A stretch of 47,593 bases of DNA, from contig JAEUTH010000037.1 in NCBI GenBank assembly GCA_016788165.1, positions 1 through 47,593 of the forward strand, read 5' to 3'. Positions 19,798-30,494 of the stretch are shown here, in pieces (within the stretch, counting starts at the first letter, position 1; each line of letters starts with the position of its first letter). The translations under genes were made by a program, and so were the position numbers. The notes below the pieces were generated by a model. It saw only the letters and a program-made list of their open reading frames with translations. It was not told where the DNA came from and ran no database searches. Source of the stretch: Bacteroidia bacterium. Its GTDB lineage: Bacteria > Bacteroidota > Bacteroidia > AKYH767-A > OLB10.

Positions 19798-22700
19798 ATG
19801 TCCACCAAAAAAGAAATTAAACTAAAGAGTAATTTCTCTCAAATTACAATAAGTCTGGCTTCGCCTGAGGACGTTTTAGAGCAAAGTAGTGGTGAGGTAC
19901 TTAAACCCGAAACCATTAACTACCGCACCTACAAACCCGAGCGCGATGGACTTTTTTGTGAACGCATTTTCGGTCCGGTAAAAGATTGGGAATGTCATTG
20001 TGGTAAATACAAACGAATCAGATATAAAGGCATAGTCTGCGACCGTTGCGGAGTTGAAGTAACTGAAAAGAAAGTTCGTAGAGAGCGCATGGGCCACATC
20101 AGTTTAGTTGTGCCTGTTGCACATATTTGGTATTTCCGTTCATTACCAAATAAAATTGGCTACCTGTTAGGATTACCTACCAAGAAATTAGATCTGATTA
20201 TTTATTACGAACGTTATGTAGTTATCCAACCGGGTATTAAAGCTGCCGATGGAATTAATTATTTAGACTTTTTAACTGAAGACGAGTACTTCAACATTGT
20301 TGATGCTTTACCTAAAGAAAACCAACACCTCGATCCATCAGACCCCAATAAGTTTATTGCTAAAATGGGTGCCGATGCATTGTATGATTTATTAGGCCGT
20401 TTAGATTTAGATGATCTATCATACAAATTACGTCATCAGGCAAGTAACGAAACTTCACAACAACGTAAAAACGAAGCCTTAAAGCGCCTCAATGTTGTTG
20501 AAGCATTCCGTAATGCCAATTTAAACATCGAAAACCGCCCCGAGTGGATGATTACCAAAGTAGTTCCGGTAATTCCACCCGAATTGCGCCCATTGGTTCC
20601 ATTGGACGGAGGTCGTTTTGCAACATCTGATTTAAATGATTTATACCGCAGGGTAATTATCCGTAACAATCGTTTAAAGCGATTGATGGAGATAAAAGCA
20701 CCTGACGTTATTTTGCGCAACGAAAAGCGTATGCTACAAGAGTCTGTTGATTCATTGTTTGATAACTCGCGCAAAGTAAATGCAGTTAAAACCGAAAGCA
20801 ATCGCGCTTTAAAATCATTAAGCGATTCGCTTAAAGGTAAGCAAGGTCGTTTCCGCCAAAACTTATTAGGTAAACGTGTTGATTATTCAGCTCGTTCGGT
20901 AATTGTGGTAGGTCCTGAATTAAAATTGCACGAATGTGGTTTGCCAAAAGATATGGCTGCCGAATTATTTAAGCCATTTATCATTCGTAAAATGATAGAA
21001 CGAGGCATTGTAAAAACCGTAAAAAGTGCGAAAAAAATTGTTGACCGTAAGGATGCAATTGTTTGGGATATTTTAGAAAACGTTTTAAAAGGACACCCTG
21101 TATTACTTAACCGTGCACCAACGCTTCACCGTTTGGGTATTCAGGCATTTCAACCCAAGTTAATCGAAGGTAAAGCAATACAATTACATCCTTTGGTTTG
21201 TACCGCTTTCAATGCCGACTTTGACGGTGACCAAATGGCAGTGCATTTACCATTAGGCAATGCAGCTATTTTAGAAGCACAAATGTTGATGTTGGCTTCA
21301 CACAACATATTAAATCCGGCCAACGGAGCGCCCATTACCGTACCCTCGCAAGACATGGTATTAGGCTTGTACTATATAACTAAAGGTAAACGCAGCACTG
21401 CCGAAACCAAAGTAAAAGGCGAAGGTTTGGTGTTTTATAGCGATGAGGAAGTTTTAATCGCCTATAACGAAGGCCGTGTTGATTTGCATGCACACATTAA
21501 AGTACGTGCTTACGTTCGCGAAAACGATACCCTTAACCATAAAGTTATCGAAAGTACCGTAGGCCGTGTAATATTTAATCAGGTTGTACCACGCGAAGTT
21601 GGATATATTGATGAGTTACTTACCAAAAAATCGTTACGCGATATTATTGCCCGCGTTTTAAAAGCATGCGGCATAGCCGGTACAGCAAAATTCTTAGATG
21701 ATATTAAAGACTTAGGATTTAGAATGGCCTTTAAAGGAGGCTTATCATTCAACTTAAGTGATATTGATATTGATGTAAATAAAGATCAACTGATTTCAAA
21801 AGCCGATGACGAAGTAAATTCAGTATTGGATAATTATCAAAACGGATTTATTACAGATAACGAGCGTTACAACCAGATAATTGATATTTGGACACGTACC
21901 AACTCGCGCATTACCGAAAATCTGATGAAAACCATCAGCACTGAAAAGCAAGGCTTCAACTCAGTATATATGATGTTGGATAGTGGCGCCCGTGGTAGTA
22001 AAGATCAAATTCGCCAGTTAAGCGGTATGCGCGGTTTGATGGCTAAGCCGCAAAAAGCAGGCTCAACCGGAGGCGAGATTATCGAAAATCCAATTCTTTC
22101 AAACTTTAAAGAAGGTTTATCCATCTTAGAATATTTTATCTCTACCCACGGTGCTCGTAAAGGTTTGGCCGATACGGCTCTTAAAACAGCCGATGCCGGT
22201 TATTTAACCAGACGTTTGGTTGACGTGGCACAAGATGTAATTATTACCGAAGTTGATTGTGGTACCCTACGTGGTTTGGCCGAAACTGCATTGAAAAATA
22301 ATGAGGAAATTGTTGAATCGTTATATGACAGAATTTTAGGCCGCGTATCGCTAAATGATATCTATCATCCACTTACAGGCGAATTAATTATAAGCAGCGG
22401 ACAGGAAATTACCGAAGACTATGCCGATGTAATTGCCGAAAGCCCAATCGAATCGGTTGAAATCCGATCGGTGTTAACTTGCGAAAGTAAACAAGGTGTT
22501 TGTGCACGTTGTTATGGACGCAACTTAGCTACGGGTCGTATTGTGTCGCGTGGCGAAGCTGTTGGTGTTATTGCAGCACAATCAATTGGCGAACCTGGTA
22601 CACAGTTAACACTTCGTACATTCCATGCCGGTGGTGCAGCGCGTAACTTAGCGCAAGAAAGCCGTATCGAAGCAAAATTTGCCGGTAAGGTTGAATTTGA

Positions 22701-24078
22701 TGAAGTACGTACCATACCTTATAAAACCGAAGAAAAATTAATTGACGTAGTTATTGGTCGTAGTGGCGAAATGCGTATTGTAGATACAAAAACCGGAGCT
22801 ATACTAGCTACCAACAATATACCCTATGGTTCGCATCTTTCAATTAAAGATGGCGATATGGTTAAAAAGGGCGATTTGATTTGTGAATGGGATCCTTACA
22901 ATGCAGTAATTGTAACCGAAGCAACCGGTAAAATTGATTACGATAATATTGATGAAGGTGTAACCTATCGCGAAGAACAAGATGAACAAACCGGATATAA
23001 GGAAAAAGTAATTATTGATAGTCGCGATAAAACACGCAACCCAGCTATTAAAATTTTAGGCAGCGATAAAGCAGCACTAAAATCATACAACATACCTGTT
23101 GGCGCACACATTATTGTAAACAAGGGCGACAAAATTACGGCAGGTCAGATAATAGCAAAGCTACCTCGCTCTTCGGCTAAAGCCGGTGATATTACCGGAG
23201 GATTACCACGCGTAACCGAATTATTCGAAGCACGTAACCCAAGTAACCCAGCGGTAGTTAGCGAAATTGACGGTATGGTAGCTTATGGTGGTATTAAGCG
23301 CGGTAACCGCGAAATTATTGTAACTGCAAAAGATGGTGAAGTAAAAAAATACTTAGTTCCACTTAGCAAGCATATATTGGTTCAGGATAATGACTACATA
23401 CGTGCAGGTCATCCGTTAAGTGATGGTGCTACATCACCCGGTGATATATTAGCGATTAAAGGACCGGGAGCCGTACAAGAATATTTGGTAAATGAAGTAC
23501 AGGAGGTTTATCGTTTACAAGGTGTAAAGATTAATGACAAACACTTCGAAGTAATTGTGCGTCAAATGATGCGTAAGGTACAAATCGAAGATCCGGGCGA
23601 TACACGCTTCCTTGAAAAAGAATTGGTAAACCGTTTAGACTTTATTGAAGAAAATGATGCCATTTTTGATAAAATGGTTATTATGGAAGAAGGCGACAGC
23701 ACCCAGTTTAAAGCAGGTCAAATAGTAAGCGTACGTAAATTGCGTGACGAAAACTCAACCTTAAAACGCGCAGGTAAAACTCCGGTAGAAGCACGTCAGG
23801 CAGTGCCTGCAACCTCTACTCCGGTATTACAAGGTATTACCCAGGCATCTTTACAAACTAAGAGTTGGATTTCGGCTGCATCGTTCCAGGAAACAACAAA
23901 AGTTCTTAACGAAGCCGCTATCAATGGAAAAGTGGATCACTTATTAGGATTGAAAGAAAACGTAATTGTTGGCCATTTAATTCCGGCCGGTACAGGTTTA
24001 CGCGAATATCAACAATACATAGTTGGTAGTAAAGCCGAGTACGAAGCACTTATGGCAACACAAGAAGACGAAGCTTAA
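19798..24078 (+). CDS. rpoC: RNA polymerase beta' subunit
   Basis: The 1426-residue catalytic subunit. Four zinc-binding cysteines occur in [20 protein letters not shown] near residue 65. [12 protein letters not shown] at about 470 holds the three aspartates that bind the catalytic magnesium. The trigger-loop/bridge-helix region is represented by [19 protein letters not shown], and the second zinc site by [16 protein letters not shown]. The [18 protein letters not shown] block is intact. The segment after about residue 960 contains the expected beta-prime insertion domains. ATG start; a strong terminator follows 29 bp after the stop. Confidence 0.99.
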   Translation: MSTKKEIKLKSNFSQITISLASPEDVLEQSSGEVLKPETINYRTYKPERDGLFCERIFGPVKDWECHCGKYKRIRYKGIVCDRCGVEVTEKKVRRERMGHISLVVPVAHIWYFRSLPNKIGYLLGLPTKKLDLIIYYERYVVIQPGIKAADGINYLDFLTEDEYFNIVDALPKENQHLDPSDPNKFIAKMGADALYDLLGRLDLDDLSYKLRHQASNETSQQRKNEALKRLNVVEAFRNANLNIENRPEWMITKVVPVIPPELRPLVPLDGGRFATSDLNDLYRRVIIRNNRLKRLMEIKAPDVILRNEKRMLQESVDSLFDNSRKVNAVKTESNRALKSLSDSLKGKQGRFRQNLLGKRVDYSARSVIVVGPELKLHECGLPKDMAAELFKPFIIRKMIERGIVKTVKSAKKIVDRKDAIVWDILENVLKGHPVLLNRAPTLHRLGIQAFQPKLIEGKAIQLHPLVCTAFNADFDGDQMAVHLPLGNAAILEAQMLMLASHNILNPANGAPITVPSQDMVLGLYYITKGKRSTAETKVKGEGLVFYSDEEVLIAYNEGRVDLHAHIKVRAYVRENDTLNHKVIESTVGRVIFNQVVPREVGYIDELLTKKSLRDIIARVLKACGIAGTAKFLDDIKDLGFRMAFKGGLSFNLSDIDIDVNKDQLISKADDEVNSVLDNYQNGFITDNERYNQIIDIWTRTNSRITENLMKTISTEKQGFNSVYMMLDSGARGSKDQIRQLSGMRGLMAKPQKAGSTGGEIIENPILSNFKEGLSILEYFISTHGARKGLADTALKTADAGYLTRRLVDVAQDVIITEVDCGTLRGLAETALKNNEEIVESLYDRILGRVSLNDIYHPLTGELIISSGQEITEDYADVIAESPIESVEIRSVLTCESKQGVCARCYGRNLATGRIVSRGEAVGVIAAQSIGEPGTQLTLRTFHAGGAARNLAQESRIEAKFAGKVEFDEVRTIPYKTEEKLIDVVIGRSGEMRIVDTKTGAILATNNIPYGSHLSIKDGDMVKKGDLICEWDPYNAVIVTEATGKIDYDNIDEGVTYREEQDEQTGYKEKVIIDSRDKTRNPAIKILGSDKAALKSYNIPVGAHIIVNKGDKITAGQIIAKLPRSSAKAGDITGGLPRVTELFEARNPSNPAVVSEIDGMVAYGGIKRGNREIIVTAKDGEVKKYLVPLSKHILVQDNDYIRAGHPLSDGATSPGDILAIKGPGAVQEYLVNEVQEVYRLQGVKINDKHFEVIVRQMMRKVQIEDPGDTRFLEKELVNRLDFIEENDAIFDKMVIMEEGDSTQFKAGQIVSVRKLRDENSTLKRAGKTPVEARQAVPATSTPVLQGITQASLQTKSWISAASFQETTKVLNEAAINGKVDHLLGLKENVIVGHLIPAGTGLREYQQYIVGSKAEYEALMATQEDEA

Positions 24079-24106
24079 TATTTAATTTAAGTAATCAATT
24101 TCAACT

Positions 24107-24138
24107 AAAGGCTGTCTTATAAATAGGCAGCCTTTTTT
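24107..24138 (+). terminator. Rho-independent terminator of rpoC
   Basis: AAAGGCTG pairs perfectly with CAGCCTTT around a loop of about 14 nt, followed by a T-run (ctttttta). It closes the ribosomal-RNA polymerase gene cluster. Confidence 0.85.
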
Positions 24139-24224
24139 AGCTTCATACACAAGCATAATTTTTCTAAAACCTCGAAATATTAAACGATTTATAAATTATT
24201 TAAACAGCATATTTTTATATATAG

Positions 24225-26495
24225 TTGTTAGCGTTTATTTTTGACAAAAACACATTTCCATTGAGCGCAGAAACAAAACCTAAATCAACGCCTGCACTAA
24301 CATCAAGCAAGGTAAATGAAGAGCACGATAAAAAAGAAATTTTAAAGCGCTATCGGGCCTTATTAAAAGCCAGCAAAGCCCACGTAGGTAATCAGGATCA
24401 AAAGCTAATTCGTAAAGCATTTGATTTGGCTTTAGATGCCCATAAAGAAATGCGCAGGCGTTCGGGCGAACCTTATATTTTGCATCCATTAGCTGTAGCA
24501 CAAATTGTAGCACAAGAAATCGGTTTAGGCACCACCTCCATAGTATGTGCATTGCTGCATGATACCGTTGAAGATACGCACATAACTTTAGAAGATATAG
24601 CCCAACAGTTCGGAGCCAAGACAGCAAAAATTATAGATGGCCTAACCAAAATATCAGGTGTGTTTGATAACAGCAGCAGCATACAAGCCGAAAATTTTAG
24701 AAAGATGTTGCTAACACTCAGTGATGATGTGCGCGTTATACTTATAAAACTGGCTGATAGGTTACACAACATGCGCACCTTAGGTAGCATGCCTCGCGAT
24801 AAGCAGTTAAAAATTGCATCCGAAACAGCTTACCTCTATGCACCCCTTGCACACCGTTTGGGTTTGTATGCAATTAAAACCGAAATGGACGATTTGGTGT
24901 TGAAGTATAAAGAGCCTCAGGTATATAAAGACATTGTAAAACAATTAAAACAAACCAAGCGCGAGCGCGAAGCTTTTATTGCAGAGTTTATGCAACCCAT
25001 ACGCAAATCGCTAGATGCACATGGTTTAAAGTATGAGATAAAAGGGCGCACCAAAAGCATTCACTCTATCTTCAATAAAATGAAAAAACAGAACATACCT
25101 TTTGAAGAGGTTTTTGATCTGTTTGCAATTCGTGTGATTTTAGATTCGGAACAAGACCGTGAAAAACCAGATTGCTGGCAGGCTTACAGCATTGTTACCG
25201 ATTATTATAAACCCAACCCCGATCGTTTACGCGATTGGATAAGTACACCTAAAGCTAATGGATATGAGTCATTGCATACCACAGTAATGAGCACAGGCGG
25301 GCGGTGGGTCGAAGTGCAGATACGTTCATTACGTATGGACGAAATTGCCGAAAAAGGCTATGCAGCACATTGGAAGTATAAAGAATCGAGCAGCGAAAGT
25401 GCCGTTGATGAATGGATAAACCGCATTCGCGAAATGCTCGAAAACTCAGAAGGCAATGCACTCGATTTTATTGACGATTTTAAACTAAACCTTTTTAGCG
25501 ATGAAATTTTTGTATTCACACCAAAAGGCGACTTACGCACACTACCCGTTGGTGCAACTGCTTTAGACTTTGCTTTCGAAATACATACCAACATTGGCGA
25601 AAAATGTATCGGTGCCAAAATAAATCACAAACTGGTACCACTTAGTCATGTACTTAACAGTGGCGACCAAATTGAAATACTTACCTCATCCAAGCAAAAT
25701 CCAAAAGAAGACTGGCTTGAGTTTGCAATTACTGCAAAAGCCAAATCAAAAATTAAGTCGGCTTTAAAAGAAGAAAAACGAAAGATAAGTGAAGACGGCC
25801 GCGAAATTTTTGACCGCAAATTCAAAAACCTAAAGTTAGACAAGAGCGATTTTGATATGCATAAATTGCTCATGTACTTACGCTTGCCTAATGCATCTGA
25901 ATTTTATTACAGGTTAGCCAAAGAAGTAATTGATTTTTCCGAGGTTAAAGACTTCTTAATCAACAAAGACCGGATAGATGAAAAGCTTGCAAGCAGGCCC
26001 GAAACCAAATCGCTTGAAGATGTTGTAAAACAAATAAGAGGCAGCAACGAAGCATTGGTTATTGGTGATAATTTAACCAATATGGATTATAAACTTTCGC
26101 CTTGTTGTAATCCCATATCGGGCGATGACGTGTTTGGCTTTATAACTATAAATGAAGGTATAAAAATTCACCGTGTAAATTGTCCTAATGCCATACAACT
26201 CATGTCAAACTATGGCTATAGAATAGTAAAAGCAAAATGGACACATCAAAAAGAAATTGCATTTTTGGCAGGCATTAAAATTAATGGTACTGACGATGTT
26301 GGCGTTGTAAACAACATTACTAAAGTTATCAGTAATGAATTGAAAGTAAATATGCGCAGCATTAGTATTGACAGTAATGAAGGATTATTTGAAGGCACCA
26401 TCATGTTGTTTGTGCATGATACCAAACATCTTGATAAACTGATTGCCAAATTATTAAAGGTAAAAGGAATTTATAGTATTTCACGTATTGAATAA
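24225..26495 (+). CDS. relA/spoT: Bifunctional (p)ppGpp synthetase/hydrolase (Rel/SpoT)
   Basis: The stringent-response enzyme. In order: an HD hydrolase domain with the intact HDTVEDT motif at about 112-118, a nucleotidyltransferase domain (IHSIFNKMKKQ, then RLRDWISTPKANGYESLHTTV, EVQIRS), a TGS domain (VFTPKGDLRTLPVGATALDFAF), a zinc-finger-like C-C-N-P-I-S-G-D region and a C-terminal ACT domain. The R-L-R-D sequence corresponds to the RxKD class of bifunctional enzymes, not the ExDD of E. coli RelA. No in-frame ATG exists before codon 76; TTG at 24225 gives the longest form and TTG at 24261 is an alternative. A TAnnTTTG-like box (TATTTTTG, 24236-24243) favours the later start but lacks a good -33. 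Confidence 0.96.
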   Translation: MLAFIFDKNTFPLSAETKPKSTPALTSSKVNEEHDKKEILKRYRALLKASKAHVGNQDQKLIRKAFDLALDAHKEMRRRSGEPYILHPLAVAQIVAQEIGLGTTSIVCALLHDTVEDTHITLEDIAQQFGAKTAKIIDGLTKISGVFDNSSSIQAENFRKMLLTLSDDVRVILIKLADRLHNMRTLGSMPRDKQLKIASETAYLYAPLAHRLGLYAIKTEMDDLVLKYKEPQVYKDIVKQLKQTKREREAFIAEFMQPIRKSLDAHGLKYEIKGRTKSIHSIFNKMKKQNIPFEEVFDLFAIRVILDSEQDREKPDCWQAYSIVTDYYKPNPDRLRDWISTPKANGYESLHTTVMSTGGRWVEVQIRSLRMDEIAEKGYAAHWKYKESSSESAVDEWINRIREMLENSEGNALDFIDDFKLNLFSDEIFVFTPKGDLRTLPVGATALDFAFEIHTNIGEKCIGAKINHKLVPLSHVLNSGDQIEILTSSKQNPKEDWLEFAITAKAKSKIKSALKEEKRKISEDGREIFDRKFKNLKLDKSDFDMHKLLMYLRLPNASEFYYRLAKEVIDFSEVKDFLINKDRIDEKLASRPETKSLEDVVKQIRGSNEALVIGDNLTNMDYKLSPCCNPISGDDVFGFITINEGIKIHRVNCPNAIQLMSNYGYRIVKAKWTHQKEIAFLAGIKINGTDDVGVVNNITKVISNELKVNMRSISIDSNEGLFEGTIMLFVHDTKHLDKLIAKLLKVKGIYSISRIE

Positions 26496-26504
26496 CAAAC
26501 CAAA

Positions 26505-26996
26505 ATGAATGATATAAAAGAAACTGTAAAAGCCATTTTAACCGATTACCTGAAACATAACGAACTGCGTAAAACCCCCGAACGTTTTGCCATTTTGGAA
26601 GCAATTTATGATACAGATGTACATTTTGATGTTGACTGGTTATACAATGAAATGAAACGTAAGAAATTTACTCTCAGTCGTGCTACCATTTACAACTCCA
26701 TCGAACATTTACTGGCATGTGGCCTGATAACAAAGCATCAATTCGGAAAAAGTCAGGCTATGTATGAAAAATCGTATGCTTACAAACAACACGACCACCT
26801 TATTTGTAACGATTGCAAGGCAGTGCTCGAATTTTGTGACCCCCGAATTTATCAGATTCAAAGCATGATGGGACAATTACTTCAGTTCGAAATAACACAT
26901 CATAATCTTAATTTTTTTGGCCGTTGCAATACCTTGACACAAACCGGTGCGTGCCCGCGTATGAATAATAAAAATATACCTTTGACCGCTAAGTAA
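26505..26996 (+). CDS. Fur-family metal/peroxide-responsive repressor
   Basis: A 163-residue regulator with an N-terminal winged helix (LRKTPERFAILEAIYDTDVHFDVDWLYNEM, then LSRATIYNSIEHLLACGLI) and a C-terminal dimerisation domain containing HDHLICNDCKAVLEFCDP, where the CxxC and adjacent histidines bind structural zinc. A second pair of cysteines near the C-terminus is spaced wider than CxxC (C-x8-C). Whether it is an iron (Fur), zinc (Zur) or peroxide (PerR) sensor cannot be decided by eye. It lies 9 bp after rel/spoT and is probably cotranscribed with it. Confidence 0.92.
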   Translation: MNDIKETVKAILTDYLKHNELRKTPERFAILEAIYDTDVHFDVDWLYNEMKRKKFTLSRATIYNSIEHLLACGLITKHQFGKSQAMYEKSYAYKQHDHLICNDCKAVLEFCDPRIYQIQSMMGQLLQFEITHHNLNFFGRCNTLTQTGACPRMNNKNIPLTAK

Positions 26997-27053
26997 ATCT
27001 AAGGTTTATAAAATTATAATAGACTGGTATTAAATTTTTTTTTCGGAGCGTTT

Positions 27054-27407
27054 ATGGCATTCACTTATACTATTACACATAAAGAAAAGTACAGTTTGCT
27101 AACACTTAAAGGTCGTATAATTGAAAGTAATCATGCTGACGAAATGTTGGCCGATATACAACACCATTTATACGAAGCACGCGTTAATTATGTACTCATG
27201 CTTAATGATGTCGAATCGCTACAGCGTTCAGGTTTAAGTGTGTTAATTAAACTACTTGCTATTACACGCATGCATGGTGGCAATGTTGTACTAACAGCGT
27301 TACCGGTTAATTTACAGCAAACCGAAGATGGCAAAAACCTACGCCTGTTGTTTCAGATTTCTGATAATGAGTATATAGCTGCAGCCTGCTTAAACAATGC
27401 GGCTTAA
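27054..27407 (+). CDS. STAS-domain protein (anti-sigma-factor-antagonist type)
   Basis: A 117-residue stand-alone STAS domain: LLTLKGRIIESNHADEMLADI, a central strand YVLMLNDVESLQRSGLSVLIKLL and a C-terminal helix. The family ordinarily carries a phosphorylatable serine in a D/N-S-S-G-L motif; here it reads Q-R-S-G-L, so only one serine precedes the glycine. Members bind anti-sigma kinases or act in other partner-switching systems. No cognate kinase or sigma factor is present in the window. It sits 57 bp after the Fur-family gene and 47 bp before purA. Confidence 0.85.
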   Translation: MAFTYTITHKEKYSLLTLKGRIIESNHADEMLADIQHHLYEARVNYVLMLNDVESLQRSGLSVLIKLLAITRMHGGNVVLTALPVNLQQTEDGKNLRLLFQISDNEYIAAACLNNAA

Positions 27408-27454
27408 TTAGAATTAAATTTATAGTTATCCATTTCAAATATTAAATAAAAGTA

Positions 27455-28720
27455 ATGAAAGTTGATGTATTAATAGGCCTGCAATGGGGCGATGAGGGTA
27501 AAGGCAAAATTGTTGACATGCTGGCACCAAAATATGATGTAATAGCTCGTTTTCAGGGGGGGCCCAATGCCGGCCATACCTTAGAGTTTGACGGCTTAAA
27601 ACACGTATTACATACAATACCTTCCGGTATTTTTCATCCACAACAAATGAATATAATTGGCAATGGCGTTGTTATTGACCCAATTATTTTTGCCAAAGAA
27701 ATTAAGGCCCTGCTAAACTTAAATGTTGCCGTGCGTAACAACTTGCAAATTTCACGTAAAGCCCATTTAATATTACCTACGCACCGCATACTGGATGCGG
27801 CTTCTGAAGCTTCAAAAGGAAGTAATAAAATAGGCAGCACACTTAAAGGCATTGGTCCAACTTATATGGACAAGACCGGACGTAACGGTTTACGGGTTGG
27901 CGATATTGAGGCAAGTGATTTTAAAAACCGATATAAAGCACTTACCGATAAACACAAGCAAATGCTTGGTTTTTATAACCATGCTTATGATATTGAGCAA
28001 TTGGAAGCAGCATGGTTTGAAGGTGTTGAATTATTAAAAACCTTTACGCTTATCGACAGCGAATACAGTATGGATAAATACCTTAATCAAGGGAAAAAAA
28101 TATTGGCCGAAGGTGCACAAGGCTCACTTTTAGATATTGATTTTGGTTCATACCCTTTTGTTACATCCAGCAACACGATAACTGCAGGTACTTGCACCGG
28201 CTTAGGTATTGCCCCATCGCGCATTGGCGAAGTATTTGGCATTTTTAAAGCTTATTGTACGCGTGTAGGAAGCGGACCGTTTCCAACTGAATTAAATGAT
28301 GAAACGGGCGAAAATATGCGCGTTAAAGGAAATGAATTTGGCAGCACTACCGGCCGGCCACGCAGAACGGGCTGGTTAGATTTGCCGGCATTACGCTATG
28401 CAATAATGCTTAACGGTGTTACCCAATTATGCATGATGAAAAGCGATGTGCTCTCAGGCTTCGATCAACTAAAAGTATGTACTGCTTACGATGTTGACGG
28501 GCAAATTATAAAACACATTCCATTCGATGTGATACATGCCAATATGCAGCCGGTTTATGAAACATTGCCCGGCTGGCAGGATGATTTAACATCCATAACC
28601 CAAGCAGGTCAACTGCCACAAGCTTTGCAGCATTACATCCAGTTTATTGAAAACGAGTTAAAGGTGCCGGTTAAAATTGTTTCAGTAGGCCCTAACCGCT
28701 TGCAAACCATGTGGCGATAA
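27455..28720 (+). CDS. purA: Adenylosuccinate synthetase
   Basis: Converts IMP, aspartate and GTP to adenylosuccinate, committing IMP to AMP. The 421 residues start VDVLIGLQWGDEGKGKIVDML (catalytic Asp and P-loop), followed by GGPNAGHTL with the catalytic His. Later come GPTYMDKTGRNGLRVGD, EGAQGSLLDIDFGSYPFVTSS and GTTGRPRR-type GSTTGRPRRTGWLD, all typical. The next gene starts 6 bp after its stop, suggesting coupling. Confidence 0.99.
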   Translation: MKVDVLIGLQWGDEGKGKIVDMLAPKYDVIARFQGGPNAGHTLEFDGLKHVLHTIPSGIFHPQQMNIIGNGVVIDPIIFAKEIKALLNLNVAVRNNLQISRKAHLILPTHRILDAASEASKGSNKIGSTLKGIGPTYMDKTGRNGLRVGDIEASDFKNRYKALTDKHKQMLGFYNHAYDIEQLEAAWFEGVELLKTFTLIDSEYSMDKYLNQGKKILAEGAQGSLLDIDFGSYPFVTSSNTITAGTCTGLGIAPSRIGEVFGIFKAYCTRVGSGPFPTELNDETGENMRVKGNEFGSTTGRPRRTGWLDLPALRYAIMLNGVTQLCMMKSDVLSGFDQLKVCTAYDVDGQIIKHIPFDVIHANMQPVYETLPGWQDDLTSITQAGQLPQALQHYIQFIENELKVPVKIVSVGPNRLQTMWR

Positions 28721-28726
28721 GTTGGA

Positions 28727-30268
28727 ATGAGGCCAATAGTTATAACAACAATTAAGCATAAGTTTTTAACTTGTTGGTTGGTGCTAATTTTTATGCACAA
28801 ACTTATTTATGCTCAAGTTAATCCGGCACAAATTACAATTGAACAAGCCGATGCACTTATAGGCGAACGCCTAAAGGGTAAGGATGTTAAAAAGCTGATA
28901 GGCCAGGTAATATTAGGTCACGAAGGGGTATTAATGTATTGCGACAGCGCCATATTTTTTGATGCATCCAACAGTGCCGATTGCTTTGGTAATGTGCGCA
29001 TAGTTAAAGGGGACAGCTTACAAATGCGGGGCGATTTTTTAAGGTACAATGGCAATACCAGACAAGCACAGCTAATAAAAAACGTTATGCTTACCGATGG
29101 TAAGATGGTTTTAAATACCGACTCGCTTGATTATAACAGAAACACAGAAGTAGCATACTATCAACACAATGCTAAAATTACCGATGCCGATAATAATTTA
29201 ATCAGCAAGCGCGGATATTACTTTTTAAAAGAGAAAACACTTTACTTTAAAGATAAGGTTGTGCTAAGCAACCCCAAATATTTTCTTTATACCGATACTT
29301 TAAAATATAACACGGCAGTTAAAATTGCTTATTTCATGGGCCCTACACGCATACATGCCCGCACAGCCGATAGTACAGTTATGTATTGCGAAACAGGGTG
29401 GTACCAGACATTGAACGACAAATCATACTTTGGTAAAAAAGCCTTTATCCAAAGTAAGTCGCAATGTATGTTGGCCGATAGTATTTTATATGACAAACGA
29501 AATGGAATAGGGCAGGCTTTTAATAACGTGATTATTGCCGATACCGGTCAAGGTGTTATTTTAAACGGAAGCAAAGGCTTTATGCATGAAAAGAAGAATT
29601 GGTCTTATCTAACCGGCCGCGCCACATTAACGCAAGCAATTGATAACGACAGTTTATATTTACATGCCGATACACTTTTTGCTACATACGATACAATTAA
29701 TAAAACTAAACTGTACCAGGCTTACCATGGTGTGCGCATTTTTAAAACCGATTTACAAGGCCGATGCGATTCGTTGGTTTTTAGTACAGCCGATAGTATG
29801 ATGCGTTTTTATAATCAACCTATATTATGGAGTAACCAATCGCAACTTACGGCAACGCATATTTATATGCAGCTATCAAACAATAAGATAAGTACCATGC
29901 ATTTATTGCAAAGTGCATTTATTATAAACGTAAGCGATTCGTTACAGTTTAATCAAATAAGAGGCAAAGATATGGTAGGCTATTTTTTGGATAATAAGCT
30001 TCGTAAAATTGATGTAAACGGTAACGGACAAACGGTTTATTATCCTAAAAATAAAGACGACAAAACCATTGGTGCTAACCGTGCTGAGTGTACAGACCTG
30101 GTTATTTATATTGATAGCAACCAAATTCAAAGTATAACGTTTATCAATAAGCCCGATGGCACTATGTTTCCGATAAAAGATGTAAAGCCTGTTGACTTTA
30201 CGCTCAAAGGATTTAAATGGTTGATACAATTACAACCAAAACGAAAGGATGATATTTATTTGAAGTAA
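28727..30268 (+). CDS. Exported OstA-like protein (LptA/LptD N-domain family)
   Basis: A 513-residue protein with an N-terminal hydrophobic leader (about residues 12-29, ending A-Q) and repeated beta-jellyroll-like turns of the OstA type: GHEGVLMYCDSAIFF, GNVRIVKGDSLQMRGDFLRY, QLIKNVMLTDGKMVLNTDSLDY, then GYYFLKEKTLYFKDKVVL and so on. The family includes LptA and the periplasmic part of LptD, which carry lipopolysaccharide to the outer membrane. Bacteroidota commonly have such large OstA proteins near housekeeping genes. It begins 6 bp after purA and is probably cotranscribed. A direct role in LPS transport is inference from the family. Confidence 0.85.
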   Translation: MRPIVITTIKHKFLTCWLVLIFMHKLIYAQVNPAQITIEQADALIGERLKGKDVKKLIGQVILGHEGVLMYCDSAIFFDASNSADCFGNVRIVKGDSLQMRGDFLRYNGNTRQAQLIKNVMLTDGKMVLNTDSLDYNRNTEVAYYQHNAKITDADNNLISKRGYYFLKEKTLYFKDKVVLSNPKYFLYTDTLKYNTAVKIAYFMGPTRIHARTADSTVMYCETGWYQTLNDKSYFGKKAFIQSKSQCMLADSILYDKRNGIGQAFNNVIIADTGQGVILNGSKGFMHEKKNWSYLTGRATLTQAIDNDSLYLHADTLFATYDTINKTKLYQAYHGVRIFKTDLQGRCDSLVFSTADSMMRFYNQPILWSNQSQLTATHIYMQLSNNKISTMHLLQSAFIINVSDSLQFNQIRGKDMVGYFLDNKLRKIDVNGNGQTVYYPKNKDDKTIGANRAECTDLVIYIDSNQIQSITFINKPDGTMFPIKDVKPVDFTLKGFKWLIQLQPKRKDDIYLK

Positions 30269-30494
30269 ATCACTTTTATAACTTCAAAATTGAACTAACA
30301 ATTGTTCGCATAGTGCATTTGCATCTATGCCTCTAAAATGTTGCTTTTATAATTTGCAACCACGCAAACCAGCGACTGATGTTTGGCTTAAATTAAAAAT
30401 AGCAGCTTCTATATTTTGTTATTTAATTAAATCAATTACCGATATTTATTATTTCGCTTTTTTGCATTATTAAAAGCTGATTAAGTAAGTTGCT

